From the NCBI RefSeq assembly GCF_030733205.1, contig NZ_JASHJL010000003.1:1-64000 (forward strand): a stretch of 64,000 nt of DNA, in the 5' to 3' direction. The notes under the pieces were generated by a model. It worked only from the letters and a program-made list of their open reading frames with translations. It was not told where the DNA came from and searched no databases. This document shows positions 37,054-46,059 of this stretch, one piece after another. The stretch's first letter is position 1; each line of letters opens with the position of its first letter. The position numbers and the translations under genes were made by a program. This DNA comes from Mameliella sp. MMSF_3455. Its GTDB lineage: Bacteria; Pseudomonadota; Alphaproteobacteria; Rhodobacterales; Rhodobacteraceae.

Positions 37054-38912
37054 TCTGCCGCCTCCACCGCGTCCTCGCCCAGGAACCCACCGGACTGCCG
37101 ATCCCAGTAGCGGGCATAAAGGCCCTTCTTCTCCAGCAGCTCGTCATGGGTGCCCTGTTCGGCGATGCGGCCCTCATGCAGCACCACGATCCGGTCCATG
37201 CTGGAAATGGTCGACAGCCGGTGCGCAATGGCCAGCACGGTCTTGCCCTCCATCACCCGGCCCAGTGCCTCCTGGATGGCGGCCTCGACCTCGGAATCCA
37301 GCGCGCTGGTCGCCTCGTCCAGCACCAGGATCGGCGCATCCTTGAGGATGGCACGGGCCAACGCGATCCGCTGGCGCTGGCCGCCGGACAGCTTGACCCC
37401 GCGTTCGCCCAGGTAGGCGCCATAGCCGGTCCGGCCACGGAAATCCTCCAATTCCAGGATGAATTCATGCGCCTCGGCCCGTTTCGCGGCCTCGATCACC
37501 TCGGCCTCGGTGGCGCCGGGGCGGCCATAGCGGATATTGTCCAGCGCCGAACGGTTGAACATGGCCGTTTCCTGCGTGACCATGCCGATCTGGCTGCGAA
37601 GGCTGGTCTGCGTGACGCCCGACACGTCGGTGCCGTCGATCCGCACCTGCCCGCTTTCGCTGTCGTATAGCCGCAAGAGCAACGACAGCAGCGTGGACTT
37701 GCCCGCGCCCGAGGCGCCGACAATGGCCAGCTTTTCGCCCGGATGAATGGTCAGGTCGATGCCGGATACGCCCCCGGTCCTGCCGCCATAGGCGAAATGC
37801 ACATCGTCAAAAATAATCTCGCCCTCTGTCACCTGCAGGTCAGTCGCGCCGGGCTTGTCCGTCAGCGCGTGCGAGACGCTGAGCGTGGTCATCCCGTCCT
37901 CGACCTCGCCCACATGGCCGTAGATCACCATCAGGGTGAAGCTGATCCAGCCGGTCATCTGCGCCAGCCGGATCGTGACCGCGCCCACCGCGGCGATGTC
38001 GCCCGGCGACACGCCCGCGCTGCGCATGGCGATGGCCGTGCCCACCATGATGACGGGCAGCATCCCGGCAATGAAGATCAGGCCAAGGCGAAAGGCCGTG
38101 GTCGCCTCGCCGAAATCCAGCGTTTTGCCCCGCAGGCTTTCCATCGCGCCCAGCGCGCGGCGGTCCTCGTGCATGTCGCCGGCAAACAGCTTGACCGTCT
38201 TGATGTTGGAAATCGTGTCGACCACCTGGCCCGTCACCATCGCCTGCGCCTCGGCCCGGGCGGCGGACCGGCGGCGGATGATCGGCAGCATCACCCGCAG
38301 AAAGGCCAGGTAAAGCGCGAACCATCCCGCCAGCAGCACCAGCATCCCCGGGTGGATCGCGGCCAGCAACACGGCGGTGCCGATCATGGTCGCCAGCCCG
38401 AAAGTCACGGCATTGACCGTCTCGATCACGATTTCCGTCAACGAGCGCGCGGCCTGCACCATCTTCTGCGCGATACGGCCCGCGTAATCGTCGTCAAAAA
38501 AGGTGACCGACTGACCGATGGTCCAGCGGTACAGCCGCGCCAGCACCAGCTTGAAGATGTTGGGCCCGATCATCACGGATTGAGTCAGCGCCAGACCGCC
38601 GAACAACAGCGGACGTGCAACCAGCAGGATGCCGACCGCCAAGGCAATCAACCCCATGTGATCGGAAAGGAAACCGTCCTGCACGGGACCGCTGACCGCG
38701 TCGACCACCCGGCCCAGCAGGTACATCGACAGCACCTCCGTCACACCGGCCAGCACCGAGATCGCGATGCCCAGCCAGATGATGACGCCACCGCCTTTCA
38801 GGGCCCATGAAATGAAGGGGCGCAGACGGTCGGGCGGCATGCCTTCGGCTTGCCGCTCCGGGTCGATCATGTTGCCCGCGCGTGCGATCAGTTTCTGGAA
38901 AATTGCCTGCAT
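37050..38912 (-). CDS. ABC exporter half-transporter 2
   Basis: This 620-residue ABCB-type protein has the same domain order as its two neighbours. The N-terminal membrane domain carries RPFISWALKGGG early, and the ATPase domain has Walker [39 protein letters not shown] and AIAHRLSTI. The catalytic Glu after Walker B is present, so it is predicted to hydrolyse ATP. The start overlaps the stop of exporter 1 by one base (TAATG) and its end overlaps exporter 3 by four bases. Which pairs form dimers cannot be told. Confidence 0.9.
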   Translation of the reverse strand: MQAIFQKLIARAGNMIDPERQAEGMPPDRLRPFISWALKGGGVIIWLGIAISVLAGVTEVLSMYLLGRVVDAVSGPVQDGFLSDHMGLIALAVGILLVARPLLFGGLALTQSVMIGPNIFKLVLARLYRWTIGQSVTFFDDDYAGRIAQKMVQAARSLTEIVIETVNAVTFGLATMIGTAVLLAAIHPGMLVLLAGWFALYLAFLRVMLPIIRRRSAARAEAQAMVTGQVVDTISNIKTVKLFAGDMHEDRRALGAMESLRGKTLDFGEATTAFRLGLIFIAGMLPVIMVGTAIAMRSAGVSPGDIAAVGAVTIRLAQMTGWISFTLMVIYGHVGEVEDGMTTLSVSHALTDKPGATDLQVTEGEIIFDDVHFAYGGRTGGVSGIDLTIHPGEKLAIVGASGAGKSTLLSLLLRLYDSESGQVRIDGTDVSGVTQTSLRSQIGMVTQETAMFNRSALDNIRYGRPGATEAEVIEAAKRAEAHEFILELEDFRGRTGYGAYLGERGVKLSGGQRQRIALARAILKDAPILVLDEATSALDSEVEAAIQEALGRVMEGKTVLAIAHRLSTISSMDRIVVLHEGRIAEQGTHDELLEKKGLYARYWDRQSGGFLGEDAVEAAE

Positions 38913-40756
38913 TACTCCGCTGCCTGCGTGTCCGGATCAAGAAAACCGCCCGATTGGCGTGCCCAGAAACTGGCATATAGCCCGCCCTTGGCCAAAAGCG
39001 CGTCATGACTGCCTTCTTCGGCGATCCGCCCTTCGTCCATGACCAGGATGCGGTCCATCTGGGCGATGGTCGACAGGCGGTGCGCGATGGCGATCACCGT
39101 CTTGCCCTGCATCATGCCGTAAAGCGTGTCCTGGATCGCGGCCTCGACCTCGGAGTCCAGCGCGCTTGTCGCCTCGTCCAGCAGCAGGATCGGCGCGTCC
39201 TTGAGGATCACCCGCGCCAGCGTCACCCGCTGTCTTTGGCCGCCGGACAGTTTCACGCCGCGTTCGCCCACATGGGCGTCATAGCCGGTGCGCCCCTGCG
39301 GATCTTCGAGATCCAGGATGAAGTCATGCGCCTGTGCCTGTTGCGCCGCCTCCAGCATCTCTGCCTCGGTCGCGTCGGGGCGCCCGTACAGGATGTTGTC
39401 ACGGACCGAACGGTGCAACAGCGCCGAGTCCTGCTGGACCATCCCGATATTCAGCCGCAGGCTGTCCTGCGTGACGGAGGAAATCTCCTGCCCGTCGATC
39501 AGGATCCGGCCCTGTTCCACGTCGTAAAAGCGCAACAACAGTTTCACCAGGGTCGACTTGCCCGCGCCCGATCGCCCGACAAGGCCGATCTTTTCGCCCG
39601 GTGCGATGGTCAGAGATATGTCGTCCAGACCGCCGGTCCCGCGTCCGTAATGGTGGCTGAGGTGCTCGATACGAATTTCGCCCTGTGTCAGCTTGAGCGG
39701 CTTTGCCTCCGGCGAATCCACAAGGGTGATCGGCTGGGCAATCGTCTCCATCCCCTCGGCCACGACGCCAAGCTGGCGAAAGAACGTGGTCAGCGCCCAC
39801 ATGATCCAGCCGGTCATGGCGTTCAGCCGCAGGGTCAGCGCGGTGGCCGCCGCCACGGCCCCGGTCGAGGCCGCGCCCTGCATCCACAGGGCAATCGCCC
39901 ATCCGACAACGCCGACGATCAGCACGCCGTTCAGGATCATCAGCGCAAGGTCCATGATCGTGTATAGCCGCATCTCGACCTGGAAGGTCTGGCGCGTGTC
40001 CTCGATCGCCTCCTTGGCGTAGTCCAACTCGCGCGAATGATGCGCGAACATCTTGACCGAATGGATGTTGGTATAGCTGTCCACCACCCGGCCCGTGACC
40101 TTGGACCGCGCGTCAGAGGCCGCCTTGGACGCCGGGCCGACGCGCAGGATGATCCAGCGCATCAGAACGGCATAGAGACCGAACCAGACCACCAGCGGGA
40201 TCATCAGCCGCGGATCCGCATCGCCCAGCAGGACCATCGCGCCGACCAGGTAAGCCAGCGAAAAGGTGATCGCGTCAAAGACCTGGAACACTGCCTCGCC
40301 CGCCGCCGGGGGCGTCTGCATGATGCGGTTGGCGATGCGTCCGGCAAAATCGTTCTCGAACCAGCCCACCGACTGCCGCAGCACATGCGCATGTGACCGC
40401 CAGCGGATCAAGGTCCCGAAATTCGGCATCACCGCGTTGTTGAGCAAGAGCACGTCCAGCACCTGGATCGCGGGCCGAAGCAGCAGGATGAAGATGGCCA
40501 GCCAGATCAGCGCCGTGCCGTGCGACTCCCAGACCTGGGCCGGATTGCCGGACAGGATGTCGACCACCCAGCCCATCGCCCAGATCAAGCCGACCTCGAC
40601 CGCCGCCACGACAACCGACATGAAAGCGGTCAGCATGAACAGCCGCCTGAACGGCTGGGCATAGTCCATCAGGAACGGCAGCAGGCGCTGCGGCGGGGCG
40701 TCCTTTTGCGTGTAGGGGACGTAGGGATCGACGAGGTTTTCAAAGAAACGGAACAT
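38912..40756 (-). CDS. ABC exporter half-transporter 1
   Basis: This is a 614-residue ABCB-type half-transporter and the first gene of the triple set. It starts MFRFFENLVDPYVPYTQKDAP, a beginning shared by many alphaproteobacterial paralogues, and has Walker A VGRSGAGKST, signature LSGGQRQRVTLARVIL, Walker B ILLLDEATSALD and AIAHRLSTI. I choose the ATG at complement of 40754-40756, eight bases after AAGGAG, over a start seven codons upstream. A 174-bp region separates it from cca. That region contains a TCATGT...ACATGA dyad (40873-40896) around CCCGGG. Confidence 0.9.
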   Translation of the reverse strand: MFRFFENLVDPYVPYTQKDAPPQRLLPFLMDYAQPFRRLFMLTAFMSVVVAAVEVGLIWAMGWVVDILSGNPAQVWESHGTALIWLAIFILLLRPAIQVLDVLLLNNAVMPNFGTLIRWRSHAHVLRQSVGWFENDFAGRIANRIMQTPPAAGEAVFQVFDAITFSLAYLVGAMVLLGDADPRLMIPLVVWFGLYAVLMRWIILRVGPASKAASDARSKVTGRVVDSYTNIHSVKMFAHHSRELDYAKEAIEDTRQTFQVEMRLYTIMDLALMILNGVLIVGVVGWAIALWMQGAASTGAVAAATALTLRLNAMTGWIMWALTTFFRQLGVVAEGMETIAQPITLVDSPEAKPLKLTQGEIRIEHLSHHYGRGTGGLDDISLTIAPGEKIGLVGRSGAGKSTLVKLLLRFYDVEQGRILIDGQEISSVTQDSLRLNIGMVQQDSALLHRSVRDNILYGRPDATEAEMLEAAQQAQAHDFILDLEDPQGRTGYDAHVGERGVKLSGGQRQRVTLARVILKDAPILLLDEATSALDSEVEAAIQDTLYGMMQGKTVIAIAHRLSTIAQMDRILVMDEGRIAEEGSHDALLAKGGLYASFWARQSGGFLDPDTQAAE

Positions 40757-40930
40757 ACCGGGCGCTCCTTGGAGCATTTTGACAATGATAAGGGTAAAGC
40801 GGGGCTGCCTCTGGCCGACCCGCGCGTGCAGGTCGGCTCAGGCGAAGCTGATCAGGATCCTGTCACGCACCATCATGTCTCCCGGGAATTACATGAGTCG
40901 AACATGTATTAGGCCAGAAATCCCGGCCTG

Positions 40931-42094
40931 TCACCCCTCGTCGAGCCAGTTGCGCAGGGTCGGGCCATCAGGCGCGAAATCCTGCGCAATCCACTGATCT
41001 TCGGCCCGGTTCAGCGCCTCACCCAGCGCGGCGCCTTGATAGGCTGGCATCAAGTGCTTGGCTTTCAATGGAAATTTGGCCTGCGCCCCGCGCGACAGCT
41101 CTGCCGCCAGATCGCTCGGCACGGGCATCCCCAGGCTGGCAGCCCGCAGGATCATCACGGTCTGCGCCGCCTTTGGTCCGTGGCGATAAGCCAGTTCTGC
41201 CGGGCCCTCGGTCCCGGACATGAGCCTGTGGAACAGGTCCAGTTCGCGCTGTTGAGCCCGGGACAGGCGCAACGCCGCCCCGTCGAAATACCCCATGACC
41301 GCCATGCGGGCCATCGGATCGGGCGCCGCGCCCTGTTCCGCCTCCAGCAGCAGGTAGGGACCCAGCGCCGTAATACTAGCCCCCGGCAGGACATGCGCCA
41401 GCACACTCAGCCGCTCCATCACCGCAACCGACACCAGCGGATCGGGTGCCTTCAGCAGCTTGACCAGTTCCACGCCGACCCGCTCACGCGACAACACGTC
41501 CAGCCCGTCGATGTTGGCAGCAATGGCGGCCAGCGCCTCGGGGTCCATCCCGGCCTCGGGATCCCCGTACCAGGCACTGAACCGGAAAAAGCGCAGGATG
41601 CGCAGGTAATCCTCGCGGATGCGGGTGTCGGCATCCAGGATAAAGCGGAAGTGCCGTGCCTCGAGGTCCGGCAATCCGTTCAGCGGGTCGACCAGCGTGC
41701 CCCTCCGATCGGCATAAAGCGCGTTCATGGTGAAATCGCGTCGCACCGCGTCCTCATGCACGTCATCGGCAAAGCGCACCACGGCCCGCCGGCCATCGGT
41801 TTCCACGTCGGCACGGAAGGTCGTGACCTCGAACCCCTCGCCATCGGCGACCACCGTCACGGTGCCGTGGTCGATCCCCGTGGGCACGACCTTGAGCCCG
41901 GCGTCCCGTGCGAGTTCCATCACCCGCTCCGGGCGCGCATCCGTGGAAATATCCACGTCGCTGACCGGCACACCCAAAAGCGCGTTGCGCACGCAGCCAC
42001 CGACCGCGTAGGCAAGGTGCCCCCCCTCTTCGAGCAGGCCCATGACCGTCTGGGTCGCGGGCGATTCCAGCCAGTCTCCGGTGACCCGGGTCAC
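40931..42094 (-). CDS. cca: CCA-adding tRNA nucleotidyltransferase (poly-A polymerase family)
   Basis: This 387-residue class II nucleotidyltransferase has the head-domain motif AYAVGGCVRNALLGVPVSDVDI (G-G-x-V-R and D-x-D), RRDFTMNALYAD, ILDADTRIREDYLRILRFFRF and helical C-terminal domains. It adds or repairs the 3' CCA of tRNAs. The start is a GTG that overlaps the Nudix stop (GTGA); the frame is open 38 codons upstream but without similarity. It is the last gene of the hslO - Nudix - cca chain. In some bacteria, paralogues of this family act only as poly(A) polymerase or CC-adding enzyme. Confidence 0.9.
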   Translation of the reverse strand: MTRVTGDWLESPATQTVMGLLEEGGHLAYAVGGCVRNALLGVPVSDVDISTDARPERVMELARDAGLKVVPTGIDHGTVTVVADGEGFEVTTFRADVETDGRRAVVRFADDVHEDAVRRDFTMNALYADRRGTLVDPLNGLPDLEARHFRFILDADTRIREDYLRILRFFRFSAWYGDPEAGMDPEALAAIAANIDGLDVLSRERVGVELVKLLKAPDPLVSVAVMERLSVLAHVLPGASITALGPYLLLEAEQGAAPDPMARMAVMGYFDGAALRLSRAQQRELDLFHRLMSGTEGPAELAYRHGPKAAQTVMILRAASLGMPVPSDLAAELSRGAQAKFPLKAKHLMPAYQGAALGEALNRAEDQWIAQDFAPDGPTLRNWLDEG

Positions 42095-42693
42095 GGCTGC
42101 ACCCGCTCGGCAAGGGCGCGCAGCATCCGCGCCGTCGCACCCCAGATGTAATAGGGCCCATAGGGCACCGTGTAATACAGCCGCCGCTGCCCGCGCCAGC
42201 GACGCCATTGCACGGAATAGCGTTCCGGGTCCGTGACATGGGCGTAGGGCACGGTGAACACCTCTTCGACCTCACCGGGTTCTGGAACCGGGGTGAAGTC
42301 ACCATGCACCAGACCGATGGCCGGCGTCACCACGAAGCCGGTCACCGTCTCATGCGGCGGCAGCGTGCCCAGCACCTCGACCTGACCCGGATCCAGCGCC
42401 ACTTCCTCATGCGCCTCGCGCAGGGCGGCGGCCACCTCGTCGGCATCGCCCGGATCGACCTTGCCCCCGGGAAAGGCGATCTGGCCGGGATGGTGTTTCA
42501 ACCGGCTGGACCGCTTGGTCAGGATCAGGTCCAATCCATCTGCGCCGGGGCGAAAGGCCGCCAGCACACCCGCCGGGCGCAGCTTGCGGCCTTCGGGCAG
42601 GACAACCTTGGGATTCAGGTCGAAATCCGACGAGGGCGCGCCTGGCGCATCCGGCGCCCGGCGCAGCAGCGCTTCCTGTTCAGTGCGTCTCAT
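42091..42693 (-). CDS. Nudix hydrolase, CoA pyrophosphatase type
   Basis: This 200-residue protein contains the Nudix box within GGKVDPGDADEVAAALREAHEEV, preceded by LTKRSSRLKHHPGQIAFPGG. The latter is the UPF0035 signature of CoA-diphosphatases (NudL/YeaB, Nudt7), which cleave CoA to 4'-phosphopantetheine and 3',5'-ADP. Three-residue repeats such as RRWRGQRR sit near the C-terminus. The ATG overlaps the hslO stop (ATGA) and the stop overlaps cca, so the three genes should be translationally coupled. Confidence 0.88.
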   Translation of the reverse strand: MRRTEQEALLRRAPDAPGAPSSDFDLNPKVVLPEGRKLRPAGVLAAFRPGADGLDLILTKRSSRLKHHPGQIAFPGGKVDPGDADEVAAALREAHEEVALDPGQVEVLGTLPPHETVTGFVVTPAIGLVHGDFTPVPEPGEVEEVFTVPYAHVTDPERYSVQWRRWRGQRRLYYTVPYGPYYIWGATARMLRALAERVQP

Positions 42694-43688
42694 TGGGCCT
42701 TGTCGTCGGAATCGCCGGCCTCGAACCCGACCGTGGCCGGGTCCAGCGTGTAATGCGCGCCGCAGAACTGGCAATCCGCCGTCACCAGTCCCTCGTCCGT
42801 GGTCATCTTTTCGATGTCCCGGGCCGAGTAGATCGACAGGCTCTGGCGCACGCGGTCCTCCGAGCAGGTACATCCGAACCTGACCGGCTGCGTATCGTAG
42901 ACGCGCGGCTGTTCCTCGTGGAACAGGCGCAGCAGCAGCTCGGTCGGCGGCACGGTCGGGCCGATCAGTTCCATTTCCTCCAGCGTGTGCAGGTGGCTGT
43001 TCACCCGGGTCCAGTTTTCCTCGTTGTCACCGCTGAGCAGATCCTCGGCCTGCAACAGCCCTTCTTCGCCGGACCCACCCTCGCCACTGGCAAAGGGCGA
43101 GGCCTTGGGCATGTGCTGCAGCATGATCCCGCCCGCGCGCCAGTGTTCGGCCACGCCCGGTTCGGTCGACCGGCCATAGGACAGGGCAAAGGTGGTCGGC
43201 AGCTGTTCGGACTGGGCGAAATAGGCGGCGGCACAATCCGACAGGCTGCTGCCCGCGATGGGCGTGATGCCCTGATAGGGCTGCATGCCCTGGCCCTGGT
43301 CGATCAGGATCGCGAAGTAACCGGTGCCCAGCTGCTGGAACGGCGGCGCGTCGGTGATACGGTCGCGGTCGAAACTGGCGTAGGCGCGGATGCGCGCAGG
43401 CTGGCCCTCTTCCTCGGGGCCGAAATAGTCGGTGGCGATCATCCGCACCGGACCGTTCGTCTGCACCTGCAGCGACAGTTTCCAGCGCAGCTTGATGGTT
43501 TGGCCGATCAGCGCGGTCAGCAGCGCCATTTCGGCCACCAGTGCTTCGACCGGGGCGGGATAGTCGTGCTGTTTCAGAACGCCCGACAGCACGCCGTCAA
43601 GCCGGGCGACCCGGCCACGCATGTCCGAACGGTCAAGCTGAAAGGGCAGGACGGTGTCGTCCCAGGCGAGTTTGTTGCCGATGCTCAT
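42690..43688 (-). CDS. hslO: Redox-regulated chaperone Hsp33
   Basis: This 332-residue protein has the Hsp33 N-terminal domain (DRSDMRGRVARLDGVL, LIGQTIKLRWKLSLQVQTNGPVR, YQGITPI) and the C-terminal zinc-binding switch with FGCTCSEDRV and ADCQFCGAHY, i.e. the CxC and CxxC pairs. Oxidation of these cysteines activates the holdase during oxidative stress. The ATG (complement of 43686-43688) has AAGGAAACCCC. A sigma-32-like promoter candidate lies about 40 bases upstream of the start. It is divergent from a second Nudix gene. Confidence 0.95.
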   Translation of the reverse strand: MSIGNKLAWDDTVLPFQLDRSDMRGRVARLDGVLSGVLKQHDYPAPVEALVAEMALLTALIGQTIKLRWKLSLQVQTNGPVRMIATDYFGPEEEGQPARIRAYASFDRDRITDAPPFQQLGTGYFAILIDQGQGMQPYQGITPIAGSSLSDCAAAYFAQSEQLPTTFALSYGRSTEPGVAEHWRAGGIMLQHMPKASPFASGEGGSGEEGLLQAEDLLSGDNEENWTRVNSHLHTLEEMELIGPTVPPTELLLRLFHEEQPRVYDTQPVRFGCTCSEDRVRQSLSIYSARDIEKMTTDEGLVTADCQFCGAHYTLDPATVGFEAGDSDDKAQ

Positions 43689-43727
43689 GGGGTTTCCTTG
43701 TCTGCCTTTGGCTGGCATATCGCGTCC

Positions 43728-43755
43728 ATATAAGAGGAATGAACCCGGACGCAAA
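43728..43755 (-). promoter_or_regulatory. Candidate sigma-32-type promoter of hslO
   Basis: On the minus strand TTTG (43752-43755), a 17-base spacer and CTTATAT (43728-43734). The -10 matches CYTATNT fully and the -35 differs by one base from CTTG. The distance to the start codon is about 40 bases, appropriate for a heat-shock chaperone gene. Confidence 0.5.
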
Positions 43756-43766
43756 GGGGGCCAGGG

Positions 43767-44228
43767 ATGACACCCAGGATCGGGACGCCGCCGGAACCCG
43801 GGCGGCGCTACACGCTGCGGCCCGGTGTCTATGCGATCCTGCCCCGCAACGGGCGCCTGTTGCTGACCCTGCAGGCTGATCCGGGACCAGAGGTGCAGCT
43901 GCCCGGTGGCGGGATCGACCCGGGGGAACATCCGCTGTCAGCCCTGCACCGCGAGGTGTTCGAGGAAACCGGCTGGCGAATCGCCCGGCCCCGCAGGCTG
44001 GGCGCCTTTCGGCGGTTCACCTTCATGCCGGAATATGACCTCTGGGCGGAAAAGCTGTGCGTGATCTACATGGCGCAGCCCGTCCGCCCGCATGGCCCCC
44101 CGATAGAGGCCGGACACACCGCGATCTGGCGCAGCCCCGACGTGGCGGTCCAAGAGCTTGGCAATCGTGGTGACAGCGGTTTTGTCCGGCAATTCTGCCT
44201 GCGGGACGTCAGGGCCTGGCGTCCCTGA
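43767..44228 (+). CDS. Nudix hydrolase
   Basis: This 153-residue protein has an intact Nudix box, GGGIDPGEHPLSALHREVFEETGW (G-x5-E-x7-REVFEETGW), and RYTLRPGVYAILP near the N-terminus. The substrate is unknown; it has no CoA-type signature, and is more like general (d)NTP or nucleoside-diphosphate sugar Nudix enzymes. It is transcribed away from hslO across 78 bp. Its last 20 bases overlap the end of the convergent phosphatase gene (44209-44228), so the two mRNAs are complementary at their 3' ends. Confidence 0.85.
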   Translation: MTPRIGTPPEPGRRYTLRPGVYAILPRNGRLLLTLQADPGPEVQLPGGGIDPGEHPLSALHREVFEETGWRIARPRRLGAFRRFTFMPEYDLWAEKLCVIYMAQPVRPHGPPIEAGHTAIWRSPDVAVQELGNRGDSGFVRQFCLRDVRAWRP

Positions 44229-45489
44229 GCACGTCGAATTCCAGCAGCGCAGCAGAGACATCGTCGCCCAGCTTGGCGGCACTTTCCATCTGCTGGGTCA
44301 GGCGCCAGAACATGTCTTCCAGCAGGTCGGGCCCGCTGCCATAGCGGGCGCTTTCGCGAAAGATCTCGACCAGGCCATCGTCACCTAGCATCTCGCCGTT
44401 CTTCATCACCGCTTCGGTGAAACCGTCGGAGTAAAGCAGCAGGCGGTCCCCGGACTGTAGCTGGAACTCATGCTGGTCATAGCTGACCTCGTTGACCAGC
44501 CCGATGGGCAGCCCGCCATTCCCGATGAAATCATGGCTGCCGTCCGCCCGCAGCAAGAGCGGCGGCGAATGCCCGGCCTGGACCATCCGCATCCGCCCCG
44601 AGGCAAGATCGGCGGCCACATAGGCCATCGTCAGGTATTCCTCGACCCCCGGATCGGCCGCCAGACGCTGGTTCAGCATCTGTGCCGTCTCTGCCGGTTC
44701 GCGCATGGCGTAGAAACGCTCGAACCGGCGTTCCAGCGCGACATTCTGTTCCGGGAATGTCGACGAGAGATACCCCGCCACGCGCGCCGTCACCATCGCC
44801 GAGGTGATGCCGTGGCCGGAGACATCGATACTGTAGAGACCCAGCCGCCCGAATCCCGGCTTGAACAGGCCCACCAGATCGCCGCCGACATGGCCGCAGG
44901 GCCGCAGCAGCAGGCTGACGCGTGAGGTCAGCACTTCGCAGATGCGTTCGGGCACCAGCGATTGCTGGATCGTGCGCGCCTGGCGCAGGTCGTTGTCTAT
45001 CGCCGTGTGGATCTCGCGCAGTTCCTCCAACGCGTCAGAGACCTGGCGGTTCTTTTCCGACAACTGCCTTTCCATCGACACGATACGTTCGCCCGCCGTG
45101 ATCCGGGCGCGCAGCTCGTGGGCATTGACCGGCTTGGTCAGGAAATCATCGGCGCCCGCGTCCAGTCCCTTGGCAATGTCGCCCTTTTCGCTTTTCGAGG
45201 TGAGCAGGATGAAATAGCCATAGCCGTTCTGCGACAGGGCCCTGAAATGACGGCAGAATTCCAAACCCGTCATGCCCGGCATCATCCAATCTGACAGGAT
45301 CAGATCGGGCGGCGTGTTGCGCACGATTTCCAGCGCCCGGTGCCCGGAATCCGCGGTCATCACCTCGTACCCCCAGCGGCGGACCATGGTTTCGACCATC
45401 TTCAACTGGGCGCGGCTGTCATCGACCACCAGCACGCGCTGAATAGCGCCTGTCAGCCCGGACGGGATACTGGTGCTTTGGGTCTGCAA
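44209..45489 (-). CDS. Response regulator fused to a SpoIIE/RsbU-type PP2C phosphatase
   Basis: This is a 426-residue protein. The receiver domain occupies residues 18-135 (VLVVDDSRAQ, phospho-Asp67 in ILSDWMMPGM, Thr/Lys at LLTS and TKPV). A coiled-coil linker (about 136-175) precedes the SpoIIE PP2C phosphatase (about 180-420) with GGDLVGLF, YSIDVSGHG (metal-binding Asp222), AGHSPPLLL and LLLYSDGFTEA. Such proteins dephosphorylate anti-sigma antagonist (STAS) proteins when activated by phosphorylation. I use the in-frame TTG at 45489; a nearby ATG is out of frame. The HPt protein encoded divergently is the likely phospho-donor or antagonist (inference). Confidence 0.88.
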   Translation of the reverse strand: MQTQSTSIPSGLTGAIQRVLVVDDSRAQLKMVETMVRRWGYEVMTADSGHRALEIVRNTPPDLILSDWMMPGMTGLEFCRHFRALSQNGYGYFILLTSKSEKGDIAKGLDAGADDFLTKPVNAHELRARITAGERIVSMERQLSEKNRQVSDALEELREIHTAIDNDLRQARTIQQSLVPERICEVLTSRVSLLLRPCGHVGGDLVGLFKPGFGRLGLYSIDVSGHGITSAMVTARVAGYLSSTFPEQNVALERRFERFYAMREPAETAQMLNQRLAADPGVEEYLTMAYVAADLASGRMRMVQAGHSPPLLLRADGSHDFIGNGGLPIGLVNEVSYDQHEFQLQSGDRLLLYSDGFTEAVMKNGEMLGDDGLVEIFRESARYGSGPDLLEDMFWRLTQQMESAAKLGDDVSAALLEFDVLRDARP

Positions 45490-45700
45490 ATCATGCCCCT
45501 GCTGGCGTTTCCAATGCAGCGGGTTCTAAGGTCAGTTCCTTAACGGGACCTGAAAGATAAAATGTCCCACATTCCCTCCCCGCAGCGGCAGGAACGGAAA
45601 GGCTGCCTTTACCTGCTCCGCATACACAGGGCACACAAAGGGGCCACGGCCTCTTTCGCCGCTCCGCAACCAAGGGGTGCATGTCGCAGGAGGTCGGGAA

Positions 45701-46036
45701 ATGATTGATTGGTCGCGTGTCGACGAATTGGTGGAAGAAATCGGCGCCGAGGATTTCGCCGAGGTGGTCGAGCTGTTTCTGGACGAGGTCGAAACCGCCA
45801 TCGTCGCGTTGGAAAAAAGCGAGGGCAATCCGGTGGTGACAGAGGAACAGATGCACTTCCTCAAGGGCGCATCGCTGAACTTGGGGTTCGCCGACCTGGC
45901 CCAACTGTGCCTGAAGGGTGAGAAATCCGCCGCATCGAACGATCCGGAGGCGGTCAGCCCTGCGCAGGTGCGACAAACCTTCGAAGTATCGCGCCGCAAG
46001 TTCGAACAGGATCTGCCCGGCCGGCTGGCCGCCTGA
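45701..46036 (+). CDS. HPt (histidine phosphotransfer) domain protein
   Basis: This 111-residue, single-domain helical protein has the HPt motif EEQMHFLKGASLNLGF, with phospho-accepting His52 followed by LKGAS...LG. It has no kinase or output domain, so it shuttles phosphate between a hybrid kinase and a response regulator. AGGAGG precedes the ATG at 45701; an in-frame start eight codons earlier is unlikely. It is divergent from the receiver-phosphatase gene, and the pair suggests a small phosphorelay. The kinase partner is not in the window. An SDR gene is convergent 23 bp downstream. Confidence 0.88.
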   Translation: MIDWSRVDELVEEIGAEDFAEVVELFLDEVETAIVALEKSEGNPVVTEEQMHFLKGASLNLGFADLAQLCLKGEKSAASNDPEAVSPAQVRQTFEVSRRKFEQDLPGRLAA

Positions 46037-46059
46037 CAGGCGAAATTGATCCGGTCCGC

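Noticed and set aside
40873-40896. TCATGT...ACATGA dyad around CCCGGG before the ABC exporters
   Set aside because: Arms are only six bases and the centre is asymmetric; could be chance, so it is not listed as an operator.
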